From positions 19,212-83,211 of the forward strand of contig LRBF01000217.1 of assembly GCA_001580565.1 (NCBI GenBank): a stretch of 64,000 nt of DNA, given 5' to 3'. A program made the position numbers and the translations under genes. The notes beneath the pieces are model-generated. The model worked only from the letters and a program-made list of their open reading frames with translations, did no database searches and was not told the origin of the DNA. This stretch comes from Caballeronia megalochromosomata (lineage in GTDB: Bacteria > Pseudomonadota > Gammaproteobacteria > Burkholderiales > Burkholderiaceae). Shown one piece after another: positions 57,355 through 64,000 of this stretch. Positions within the stretch are counted from its first letter, which is position 1. The number at the start of each line of letters is the position of its first letter.

Positions 57355-58581
57355 TTATTCGTCGTTCTGGTCGCCCTGATCGCCTTGATCTTCATCCGGC
57401 ATCTGTGGCGCGCGCGGCGGCGCTGGGCGCTTGCCGATCATCACGCTGACGTCCAGTTCCTTGTTCTTGCGCATCAGGTGCACCTTCACCGACGTGCCCG
57501 GCTTGATCTGCGCGACGACATTGAGCAGGCGTGTCGTGTCGGTGATCGTGTCGTCGTTGATGGATACGAGAATGTCGCCCGGCTTGATGCCCGCCTTGTC
57601 CGCCGGCCCGCCTTGCAGCACGCCCGCGACGATCGCGCCGGACTTCTGGTCGAGCCCGAACGATTCGGCGATCTCCGGCGTCACGTCCTGCGGTTCGACG
57701 CCGATCCAGCCGCGCGTGACGGTGCCGGTCGTGATGATGCTCTCCAGCACGCTGCGCGCGGTCGACACGGGAATCGCGAAGCCGATGCCGAGCGAGCCGC
57801 CGCTGCGCGAATAGATCGCCGTGTTGATGCCGAGCAGATTACCGTTCACGTCGACCAGCGCACCGCCCGAATTGCCGGGATTGATGGCCGCATCCGTCTG
57901 GATGAAGTTCTCGAAGGTGTTGATGCCGAGGTGATTGCGCCCCAGCGCGCTGACGATGCCCATCGTGACCGTCTGGCCCACGCCGAACGGATTGCCGATC
58001 GCGAGCACGACATCGCCGACACGCGTCTGATCCATCCGGCCGAGCGTGATGGCCGGCAGATTGGTCATGTTGATCTTCAGCACCGCGAGGTCGGTTTCCG
58101 GATCGACGCCGATCACTTTCGCGCTGGACGTGCGACCATCGGCGAGGGCGACTTCGATTTGATCCGCCCCGTCGACGACATGCTGGTTCGTTAGAATGTA
58201 ACCTTCCGAGCTGACGATGACACCGGAGCCGAGATTCGACGCAGGCGGCTCGTCGCTCTTGCGTTTGTTCTTGTCACCGAAAAAGTAGCGGAACAGCGGG
58301 TCTTTCGCGCGCGGGTCGGGCGGCAGGTTGCCGTCCTTGCTGGAGAATACGTTCACGACGGCCGGCATCGCCTTTTGCGCGCCTTCCGAGTAGGACGATT
58401 GAGCCGGGCGCGAGCCGATGCTCGGCGCCACTTCCTGCAACGCGACGATCGGCTCGGCAAGCTGCTTGCCGAATTGACCCTGACGTTGAAGCCACTGCGG
58501 TTTCAAGGTCGCGATGATGAACATCAGGGCCAAAAGCACGGTGACCGCTTGGGCAAAAAATAGCCAGAAGCGTCTAAGCAT
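57355..58581 (-). CDS. DegS/HtrA-type periplasmic serine protease
   Basis: A 408-residue membrane-anchored trypsin-like protease. An N-terminal helix (about 5-26) tethers it to the inner membrane; the triad is H134 (TNQHVV), D164 (DPETDLAVL) and S238 (PGNSGGAL). One PDZ domain follows (about 290-380; RGWIGVEPQD). One PDZ plus an anchor suggests DegS-like stress sensing rather than soluble DegP. The C-terminus is acidic with DQG repeats. Convergent with tatABC. Confidence 0.9.
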   Translation of the reverse strand: MLRRFWLFFAQAVTVLLALMFIIATLKPQWLQRQGQFGKQLAEPIVALQEVAPSIGSRPAQSSYSEGAQKAMPAVVNVFSSKDGNLPPDPRAKDPLFRYFFGDKNKRKSDEPPASNLGSGVIVSSEGYILTNQHVVDGADQIEVALADGRTSSAKVIGVDPETDLAVLKINMTNLPAITLGRMDQTRVGDVVLAIGNPFGVGQTVTMGIVSALGRNHLGINTFENFIQTDAAINPGNSGGALVDVNGNLLGINTAIYSRSGGSLGIGFAIPVSTARSVLESIITTGTVTRGWIGVEPQDVTPEIAESFGLDQKSGAIVAGVLQGGPADKAGIKPGDILVSINDDTITDTTRLLNVVAQIKPGTSVKVHLMRKNKELDVSVMIGKRPAPPRAPQMPDEDQGDQGDQNDE

Positions 58582-58601
58582 TTGAAGGGATAGAGGATTT
58601 C

Positions 58602-59348
58602 ATGGATCGGATCGAACTCGAATTGTATCTGAACAATCTGCTGGAAATCGGCCGCTTCAAGGACTATTGCCCGAACGGTCTGCAGGTTGAAGGCGCGCGC
58701 CGCGTGCAGAAGATCGCGACCGGCGTGACGGCCTCCCAAGCGTTCCTCGAGGCCGCGCTGGAATGGGGCGCGGACACCGTGCTCGTGCATCACGGCTATT
58801 TCTGGCGCAACGAGGCGCCGCAGATCACGGGGCGCAAGTACCGGCGGCTGCGCACGCTGATCGCCAATGACATCAATCTCTTTGCGTACCATCTGCCGCT
58901 CGACTCGCACCCTGAACTGGGCAACAACGCGCAGATCGGCGCGCGGCTCGGGCTGATCGCGGACAGCCGTTTTGCCGATCAGGATCTTGGCTGGGTCGCG
59001 ACGCTCGCGATGCCGCTTTCGCTCGAGCACTTCAGCGCGATGGTCGAGAACGCGCTCGGCAGGAAGCCGCTCGTGTTCGGCGATACGAACCGGGAGTTGC
59101 GCCGCGTGGCGTGGTGCACGGGCGGCGCGCAGGGCTATTTCGAAGACGCCATCAGGGCGGGCGCTGACGTGTATCTGAGCGGCGAAGTCTCGGAGCAGAC
59201 CATGCACATCGCGGCGGAATCGGGCGTGGCGTACATCGCGGCCGGCCATCACGCGACCGAGCGCTACGGCGTGCAGGCCGTGGGCGCGCACCTTTCGGAG
59301 CAATTTGATATCGAACATCTTTTTATCGATATCGATAATCCGGTTTAA
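58602..59348 (+). CDS. Nif3-like dinuclear metal-centre protein (YbgI family)
   Basis: A 248-residue NIF3-family protein (YbgI in E. coli) binding two metal ions; the ligands lie in VLVHHGYFWR and near HHATERYG. Reported roles include GTP cyclohydrolase I type 2-like hydrolase annotations, but biochemical function is uncertain. It is divergent from the DegS-like gene by 20 bases. Confidence 0.88.
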   Translation: MDRIELELYLNNLLEIGRFKDYCPNGLQVEGARRVQKIATGVTASQAFLEAALEWGADTVLVHHGYFWRNEAPQITGRKYRRLRTLIANDINLFAYHLPLDSHPELGNNAQIGARLGLIADSRFADQDLGWVATLAMPLSLEHFSAMVENALGRKPLVFGDTNRELRRVAWCTGGAQGYFEDAIRAGADVYLSGEVSEQTMHIAAESGVAYIAAGHHATERYGVQAVGAHLSEQFDIEHLFIDIDNPV

Positions 59349-59363
59349 TACGTCATTAAGCCG

Positions 59364-59383
59364 GCGCGCCCAATATTGGCGCG
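59364..59383. promoter_or_regulatory. Imperfect palindrome upstream of petA
   Basis: GCGCGCC, one extra C, AATATT, then GGCGCG (59364-59383) is an almost perfect inverted repeat centred on AATATT. It lies about 185 bases before petA, after the Nif3-like gene. It may be an operator site or a stem; no regulator is assigned. Confidence 0.4.
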
Positions 59384-59449
59384 TGCGGTTGCCTTAAATG
59401 AACGCTTCACGAGATGGCGCGAAAAACGTGGGGAAAACCCTGAAGCATC

Positions 59450-59469
59450 AATCACTTCGAGTGATTTTT
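59450..59469 (+). terminator. Intrinsic terminator between the Nif3-like gene and petA
   Basis: AATCACT (59450-59456) pairs with AGTGATT (59460-59466) around a TCG loop, with the 3' arm running into TTTTT up to 59469. The stem is AT-rich, so strength is moderate. It lies 100 bases past the Nif3-like stop. Confidence 0.6.
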
Positions 59470-59565
59470 GCTAGTCAGCCCTTGTAAATGCTAACTCCAT
59501 TCGCGCACACTAACGGCGAACAACTGATGTGACGGTATAAATCCAACTCAGAAGTGGGGCGTGTG

Positions 59566-60186
59566 ATGCGAGACAAGGATGAAAAACGCGTCGACGGCGG
59601 CCGCCGTTCCTGGCTGATTGCGACGACCGCAGCAGGTGGTTTCGGAGCTGTGGCAACCGTGGTTCCTTTTGTGGGTTCGTTTGCTCCATCGGAGAAGGCC
59701 AAGGCGGCAGGCGCGCCCGTCGAGGTCGATATCAGCGGACTCAAGCCGGGCGAAATGATGACGGTCGCCTGGCGCGGCAAGCCGGTGTGGATCGTGAATC
59801 GCACCGACGAAATGCTGGCCGACGTCAAGAAGGCCGACAACGAAGTAGCCGATCCGAAGTCGAAGATGGAATTTTCGATGCCGTTGCCGGAGTACTGCAA
59901 CAACGAGTATCGTTCGCGCGCCGATCGCAAGAACATCTTCGTGGCGGTTGCCGTGTGCACGCATCTGGGCTGCACGCCGACGCCACGTTTCACCGAAGGT
60001 CCTCAACCCAATCTCCCCGATAACTGGCCGGGCGGTTTCCTGTGCCCGTGCCACGGCTCGACCTATGACATGGCGGGCCGCGTCTTCAAGAACAAGCCCG
60101 CGCCGCAGAACCTGGACATTCCACCGTTCATGTTCACTTCCGCGACGCAACTCGTGATCGGCAAGGACGAAAAGGGAGAGGCGTAA
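59566..60186 (+). CDS. petA: Ubiquinol-cytochrome c reductase, Rieske iron-sulfur subunit
   Basis: A 206-residue Rieske protein of the bc1 complex. A twin-arginine leader (RR at 13-14) doubles as the membrane anchor; the [2Fe-2S] ligands are in CTHLGC (131-136) and CPCHGS (160-165). Tat export is expected, and tatABC lies 2 kb upstream. ATG 59566 is preferred to GTG 59554. petB starts immediately after the stop. Confidence 0.96.
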   Translation: MRDKDEKRVDGGRRSWLIATTAAGGFGAVATVVPFVGSFAPSEKAKAAGAPVEVDISGLKPGEMMTVAWRGKPVWIVNRTDEMLADVKKADNEVADPKSKMEFSMPLPEYCNNEYRSRADRKNIFVAVAVCTHLGCTPTPRFTEGPQPNLPDNWPGGFLCPCHGSTYDMAGRVFKNKPAPQNLDIPPFMFTSATQLVIGKDEKGEA

Positions 60187-61569
60187 ATGGCGACTGCAGA
60201 CAAGGAAGTGGAGACAACGGGCCTGACCGGCTGGATCGATCGCCGGTTCCCGATGACCTCGACCTGGAAGAAGCACGTTTCCGAGTACTACGCGCCGAAG
60301 AACTTCAACTTCTGGTACTTCTTCGGCTCGCTCGCGCTGCTGGTGCTGGTGAATCAGATCGTCACCGGCATTTTCCTGACGATGAACTACAAGCCCGACG
60401 CGACGCTCGCGTTCGCATCGGTCGAGTACATCATGCGCGAGGTGCCGTGGGGCTGGCTCATCCGCTACATGCACTCGACGGGCGCCTCGATGTTCTTCGT
60501 CGTCGTGTATCTGCATATGTTCCGCGGACTGATGTACGGGTCGTATCGAAAGCCGCGCGAACTCGTGTGGATCTTCGGCTGCGCGATCTTCCTGTGCCTC
60601 ATGGCCGAAGCGTTCTTCGGGTATCTGCTGCCGTGGGGACAGATGTCGTTCTGGGGCGCCCAGGTGATCGTGAATCTGTTTTCCGCGATTCCCTTCATCG
60701 GCCCGGATCTGTCGCTGTGGATTCGCGGCGATTACGTCGTGTCGGATGTCACGCTCAACCGCTTCTTCGCGTTCCACGTGATCGCGATTCCGCTGGTGCT
60801 GATCGGGCTCGTGGTCGCGCATCTGGTCGCGCTGCATGAAGTCGGCTCGAACAATCCGGACGGCATCGAGATCAAGGCGAAGAAGGGACCGGACGGCATC
60901 CCGCTCGACGGCATTCCGTTCCATCCGTACTACTCGGTGCACGACTTCATGGGCGTGTGCGTGTTCCTGCTGATCTTCGCGGCGATCATCTTCTTTGCGC
61001 CGGAAATGGGCGGCTACTTTCTCGAAGCCAACAACTTCGTGCCGGCCAACCCGTTGCAGACACCCTCGGAGATCGCGCCGGTGTGGTACTTCACCGCGTT
61101 CTACGCGATGCTTCGCGCCACCACCGATCCGTTCAAGATCGTGCTGATGATCGTGATCGCGCTGCTCGGCCTGCTCTCGCTGGTGAAGGCACGCGGAAAG
61201 TGGCGGCTCGGCCTGCCGGTGCTCGCGGTCCTCGTGCTGATTTTCATGGCGCTGACGGAATCGAAGTTCTGGGGCGTGGTCGTGATGGGCACGGCGGTCG
61301 TGTCGCTGTTCTTCCTGCCGTGGCTCGACCGCAGTCCGGTGAAATCGATCCGCTATCGACCGCTCTTCCACAAGGTCTTCTATGCGATCTTCGTGCTCGC
61401 GTTCCTGATGCTCGGCTTTCTGGGTACACGACCGCCATCGCCGGCCGCGACGCTGATCGCGCAAGTCTGCGCGCTGATCTATTTCGCGTTCTTTCTCGGC
61501 ATGCCTTTCTGGACGCCGCGCGGCAAGTTCAAGACGCCGCCTGAGCGAGTGCACTACAAACCTCACTGA
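60187..61569 (+). CDS. petB: Ubiquinol-cytochrome c reductase, cytochrome b subunit
   Basis: A 460-residue cytochrome b with eight or nine membrane segments. Heme ligand histidines are in HSTGASMFFVVVYLHMFRG and AFHVIAIPLVLIGLVVAHL. The Qo-site motif reads PVWY rather than the common PEWY. It starts directly after petA and precedes petC by 23 bases, the standard petABC operon. Confidence 0.97.
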   Translation: MATADKEVETTGLTGWIDRRFPMTSTWKKHVSEYYAPKNFNFWYFFGSLALLVLVNQIVTGIFLTMNYKPDATLAFASVEYIMREVPWGWLIRYMHSTGASMFFVVVYLHMFRGLMYGSYRKPRELVWIFGCAIFLCLMAEAFFGYLLPWGQMSFWGAQVIVNLFSAIPFIGPDLSLWIRGDYVVSDVTLNRFFAFHVIAIPLVLIGLVVAHLVALHEVGSNNPDGIEIKAKKGPDGIPLDGIPFHPYYSVHDFMGVCVFLLIFAAIIFFAPEMGGYFLEANNFVPANPLQTPSEIAPVWYFTAFYAMLRATTDPFKIVLMIVIALLGLLSLVKARGKWRLGLPVLAVLVLIFMALTESKFWGVVVMGTAVVSLFFLPWLDRSPVKSIRYRPLFHKVFYAIFVLAFLMLGFLGTRPPSPAATLIAQVCALIYFAFFLGMPFWTPRGKFKTPPERVHYKPH

Positions 61570-61592
61570 GCGCACGTCCGGAGACAAATACG

Positions 61593-62348
61593 ATGAAAAA
61601 ATGGCTCTCTACAATAGCGATGATCGGTGCGGCGCTGCTCGCGTTCGGCGCGGCGCCGGCGTTTGCGCAGGAAGAAGCGGTGCTCGACCGGGCCCCTGAC
61701 AGTTCGGACAATCTCGCGTCCTTGCAGCATGGCGCCCAGGTTTTTGTAAACTACTGCCTGAACTGCCACAGCGCGAATCTGATGCGGTACAACCGACTGA
61801 CCGATCTCGGCATCAGCGAAAAGCAGATTCAGGAGAACCTGCTCTTCTCGACGGACAAGGTCGGCAACACGATGTCCATCGCGATGCGTCCTGAAGATGC
61901 GAAAGCGTGGTTCGGGGCCTCGCCGCCGGATTTGTCGGTGGAGGCGCGAGCGCGCGGCAAGGACTGGCTCTACACGTACTTGCGGAGTTTTTATCGCGAT
62001 CCGACCCGGCCTACCGGCTGGAACAACCGCGTGTATGAGAATGTCGGCATGCCGCACGTGCTCTGGACGCTTCAGGGTGTTCGGGATGCGAAATTCGAGA
62101 CCGATACGGACGAAAAGACGGGCGAAAAGGTAAGAAGATTCGTCGGTTACACTCAGGTTACGCCTGGTGTCATGTCGTCCGTGGATTATGATTCAACTGT
62201 GGCCGATCTCGTTTCGTACATGTCGTGGATGGCGGAACCCGCGCAGCAGACGCGCAAGCGGCTCGGCGTCTGGGTTTTGCTGTTCCTGGCGTTCTTGAGT
62301 TTCCTCGCGTGGCGCCTGAACGCGGCATACTGGAAAGATATCAAATAG
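61593..62348 (+). CDS. petC: Ubiquinol-cytochrome c reductase, cytochrome c1 subunit
   Basis: A 251-residue cytochrome c1 with signal peptide (1-25, ending AFAQ), heme site CLNCH at 55-59, and a C-terminal membrane anchor near 225-245. It passes electrons from the Rieske centre to soluble cytochromes c such as cytochrome c4 encoded at 375-1049. Heme attachment needs ResB/CcsB. Confidence 0.96.
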   Translation: MKKWLSTIAMIGAALLAFGAAPAFAQEEAVLDRAPDSSDNLASLQHGAQVFVNYCLNCHSANLMRYNRLTDLGISEKQIQENLLFSTDKVGNTMSIAMRPEDAKAWFGASPPDLSVEARARGKDWLYTYLRSFYRDPTRPTGWNNRVYENVGMPHVLWTLQGVRDAKFETDTDEKTGEKVRRFVGYTQVTPGVMSSVDYDSTVADLVSYMSWMAEPAQQTRKRLGVWVLLFLAFLSFLAWRLNAAYWKDIK

Positions 62349-62350
62349 CG

Positions 62351-62402
62351 CGCCTTCGAAGGCGTGGGTCGGCGCGACGGCGTTTTCCGCGAGAAAACGC
62401 CG
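62351..62402 (+). other. Two hairpins between petC and sspA
   Basis: CGCCTTCGAAGGCG (62351-62364) is a perfect palindrome, and CGGCGTTTTC (62378-62387) pairs fully with GAAAACGCCG (62393-62402) around CGCGA. No T-run follows, so simple termination is unlikely; a processing or stability role is possible. Confidence 0.6.
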
Positions 62403-62441
62403 CGGCCGGCCCTTCGAGTTTACTGAAGGAACTTTAAAAAC

Positions 62442-63053
62442 ATGATGGTTCTGTATTCCGGCACTACTTGCCCGTTCTCCCAGCGCTGCCGGCTGGTGTT
62501 GTTCGAAAAGGGCATGGATTTCGAGATTCGCGACGTTGACCTGTTCAACAAGCCGGAAGACATCGCGGTGATGAACCCGTACGGCCAGGTGCCGATCCTC
62601 GTCGAGCGCGACCTGATCCTGTACGAGTCGAATATCATCAACGAATATATCGACGAGCGTTTCCCGCATCCGCAACTCATGCCGGCAGATCCGGTGCAGC
62701 GCGCCCGCGCGCGCCTGTTCCTGCTGAACTTCGAGAAGGAACTGTTCGTTCACGTCGGCACGCTCGAGAACGAGAAGGGCAAGGCCGCCGAGAAGAATCA
62801 CGAGAAGGCGCGCGGCGCGATCCGCGATCGCCTCACGCAACTCGCCCCGATCTTCCTGAAGAACAAGTACATGCTGGGCGAGGAGTTCTCGATGCTCGAC
62901 GTCGCGATCGCGCCGCTCTTGTGGCGTCTGGATCACTACGGCATCGAGCTGTCGAAGAACGCAGCACCGTTGATGAAGTACGCCGAGCGGATTTTCAGCC
63001 GTCCGGCTTATATTGAAGCGCTGACGCCTTCCGAAAAGGTGATGCGTCGATAG
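62442..63053 (+). CDS. sspA: Stringent starvation protein A
   Basis: A 203-residue glutathione S-transferase-fold protein that binds RNA polymerase and modulates stress transcription. The TCPFSQRCRLVLFEKGM block and INEYIDERFPHPQLMP are typical. It lies 94 bases after petC with two hairpins in the gap, and sspB follows. Confidence 0.95.
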   Translation: MMVLYSGTTCPFSQRCRLVLFEKGMDFEIRDVDLFNKPEDIAVMNPYGQVPILVERDLILYESNIINEYIDERFPHPQLMPADPVQRARARLFLLNFEKELFVHVGTLENEKGKAAEKNHEKARGAIRDRLTQLAPIFLKNKYMLGEEFSMLDVAIAPLLWRLDHYGIELSKNAAPLMKYAERIFSRPAYIEALTPSEKVMRR

Positions 63054-63117
63054 TTTGAGTGCGTTGGGACGCGGCGGCGCGGGATTCACGCGGCCGCATT
63101 CCGACAGAGGAAAGTTG

Positions 63118-63615
63118 ATGCAAGAGATTTCCACCAAGCCGTATCTGTTGCGCGCGCTGTACGAGTGGTGCACGGACAATGGTTTCACGCCTCACATCGC
63201 CGTACGGGTCGATGCCGCCACCCGCGTGCCGCGACAGTTCGTGCGCAACGACGAGATCGTGTTGAACATCAGCTTCGAGGCGACGAGCCAACTGCAGATG
63301 GGCAACGAGTGGATCGAGTTCAGTGCGCGGTTTTCCGGCAAGTCGCACAAGATCGAAGTGCAAGTGGCGAACGTGCTCGCGATCTACGCGCGCGAGAACG
63401 GACAGGGGATGGCGTTCCCGGTCGAGCAGTCGCATTCCGGCTCGGACCTGACGAGCGCCCCCGCGGGTGCGCGATCTGCTGAACGTGAGACGCGGCAGAT
63501 CGAGGAGCCGCCTGCTGAGCGTGCGGATTCCGCGCCGAAAGATGAGTCGCAGACAGCCACGGATGACGATGCTTCAAAATCACCTGTGAGGTCTCACCTC
63601 AAAGTCGTTAAATGA
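63118..63615 (+). CDS. sspB: ClpXP adaptor SspB
   Basis: A 165-residue adaptor that brings ssrA-tagged proteins to ClpXP. The N-terminal dimerisation and tag-binding domain (about 1-110; KPYLLRALYEWCTDNG) is followed by a flexible acidic linker and the C-terminal ClpX-binding end HLKVVK. ATG 63118 is chosen because GAGGAAAG precedes it. The gene ends 18 bases before tRNA-Thr. Confidence 0.95.
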   Translation: MQEISTKPYLLRALYEWCTDNGFTPHIAVRVDAATRVPRQFVRNDEIVLNISFEATSQLQMGNEWIEFSARFSGKSHKIEVQVANVLAIYARENGQGMAFPVEQSHSGSDLTSAPAGARSAERETRQIEEPPAERADSAPKDESQTATDDDASKSPVRSHLKVVK

Positions 63616-63633
63616 AGTAGAATCTCGTGCTTC

Positions 63634-63709
<76 letters not shown>

Positions 63710-63721
63710 AGACTTATGTCG

Positions 63722-63750
63722 ACGGGTCGTGCGATGTCCGCACGACCCGT
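63722..63750 (+). terminator. Terminator-like hairpin after tRNA-Thr
   Basis: ACGGGTCGTGCG (63722-63733) pairs perfectly with CGCACGACCCGT (63739-63750) around ATGTC, followed by TTGCTTT. Twelve base pairs, weak T-run. It probably ends tRNA-Thr transcription. Confidence 0.7.
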
Positions 63751-63808
63751 TTGCTTTGAGTCGGTTGGATAAGTAGGTTAAGTCGATAAGAAATGCTTCA
63801 AATTCTTG

Positions 63809-63837
63809 TTGACGCGAACCGAAAAGTTGTTCATAAT
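63809..63837 (+). promoter_or_regulatory. Putative rRNA operon promoter
   Basis: TTGACG (63809-63814) and CATAAT (63832-63837) are separated by 17 bases, the best sigma70-like promoter in the window. It lies between tRNA-Thr and the ribosomal RNA leader. Confidence 0.8.
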
Positions 63838-64000
63838 CTCGTTTCTCTGCTGCTGATGCAGCGACGCAAGACGGAAGGTGAGGCGACTGAAGTTGCCGGG
63901 GTTTTGCGATGTGCTCTTTAAAAACTAACAGCCGATAAGTGTGGGCGCTTGATGCGAGTGCGGTTTTGGTCTTTCGGGACTGAAGCTAAAGCAAAAGTAT
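63838..64000 (+). other. 16S rRNA operon leader (partial)
   Basis: The region after the promoter carries TGCTCTTTA (63912-63920), a boxA-like antitermination element, then a stretch resembling Burkholderia pre-16S leaders (AACAGCCGATAAGTGTGGGC). The mature 16S gene is expected just beyond 64000. Confidence 0.75.

Overview
The window is a high-GC, densely coded chromosomal segment from a betaproteobacterium of the Burkholderiaceae, most like Burkholderia, Paraburkholderia or Caballeronia. The evidence is the gene order (cytochrome c4, resB-ccsB, msrPQ, lysA, cyaY, mrcA, pilM-Q, aroKB, gltBD, thiOSGE, mlaFEDACB, murA-his, tatABC, petABC, sspAB) and the protein sequences. The species cannot be fixed from the sequence alone. 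Nearly everything is core housekeeping. The only clear accessory insert is a two-gene cassette of uncharacterised proteins at 32162-33431, and there is one domesticated-looking transposase relative at 24828-25535.

Layout. 1-6435: start of engB (minus), cytochrome c4, the System II cytochrome c maturation pair resB-ccsB, and the periplasmic methionine sulfoxide reductase pair msrP-msrQ. 6484-8437: lptM-lysA (minus) divergent from cyaY. 8490-15207: mrcA (PBP1A, minus) divergent from a compact type IV pilus alignment operon pilM-pilN-pilO/P-pilQ in which PilO and PilP appear fused. 15300-18201: aroK-aroB-dgt. 18244-23216: the glycerol-3-phosphate operon ugpBAECQ. 23221-25535: a DUF883 protein, an OmpW-type porin and a RAYT-like protein. 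25858-32109: gltB-gltD. 32162-35310: the accessory cassette and an SbmA/YddA-type ABC exporter, both on the minus strand. 35547-39124: a TPP riboswitch and thiO-thiS-thiG-thiE. 39222-43415: the lipid transport operon mlaFEDACB. 43619-46976: an ABC-2 exporter pair, a BolA-family gene and murA. 46973-54637: hisGDCB-marC-hisHAFIE. 54671-57256: a DUF4870 protein, a HIT protein and tatABC. 57355-59348: a DegS-like protease (minus) and a Nif3-like protein. 59566-63615: petABC, sspA and sspB. 63634-64000: tRNA-Thr, then the promoter and leader of a ribosomal RNA operon whose 16S gene lies past the right edge.

How the genes fit together. The respiratory theme recurs: cytochrome c4, ResB/CcsB (heme attachment for c-type cytochromes) and the bc1 complex. 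The Tat translocase encoded here should export two proteins encoded here, the Rieske protein and MsrP, both of which have twin-arginine leaders. Envelope functions also cluster: PBP1A, LptM, pilus alignment proteins, Mla lipid transport, MurA and a DegS-like protease. Intrinsic terminators separate several transcription units, and three of them sit between convergent genes where they can serve both strands. Many operon junctions use 4-nt ATGA or GTGA overlaps (pil, ugp, mla, thi and his).

No CRISPR array, intact insertion sequence, prophage or integrase is visible. The most interesting unexplained items are the DUF6978/DUF1828 cassette, the RAYT-like protein with a broken HUH motif, the PilO-PilP fusion, the N-terminal extension of ThiE, and several strong intercistronic RNA hairpins (mlaA-mlaC, hisD-hisC, petC-sspA, tatABC leader).
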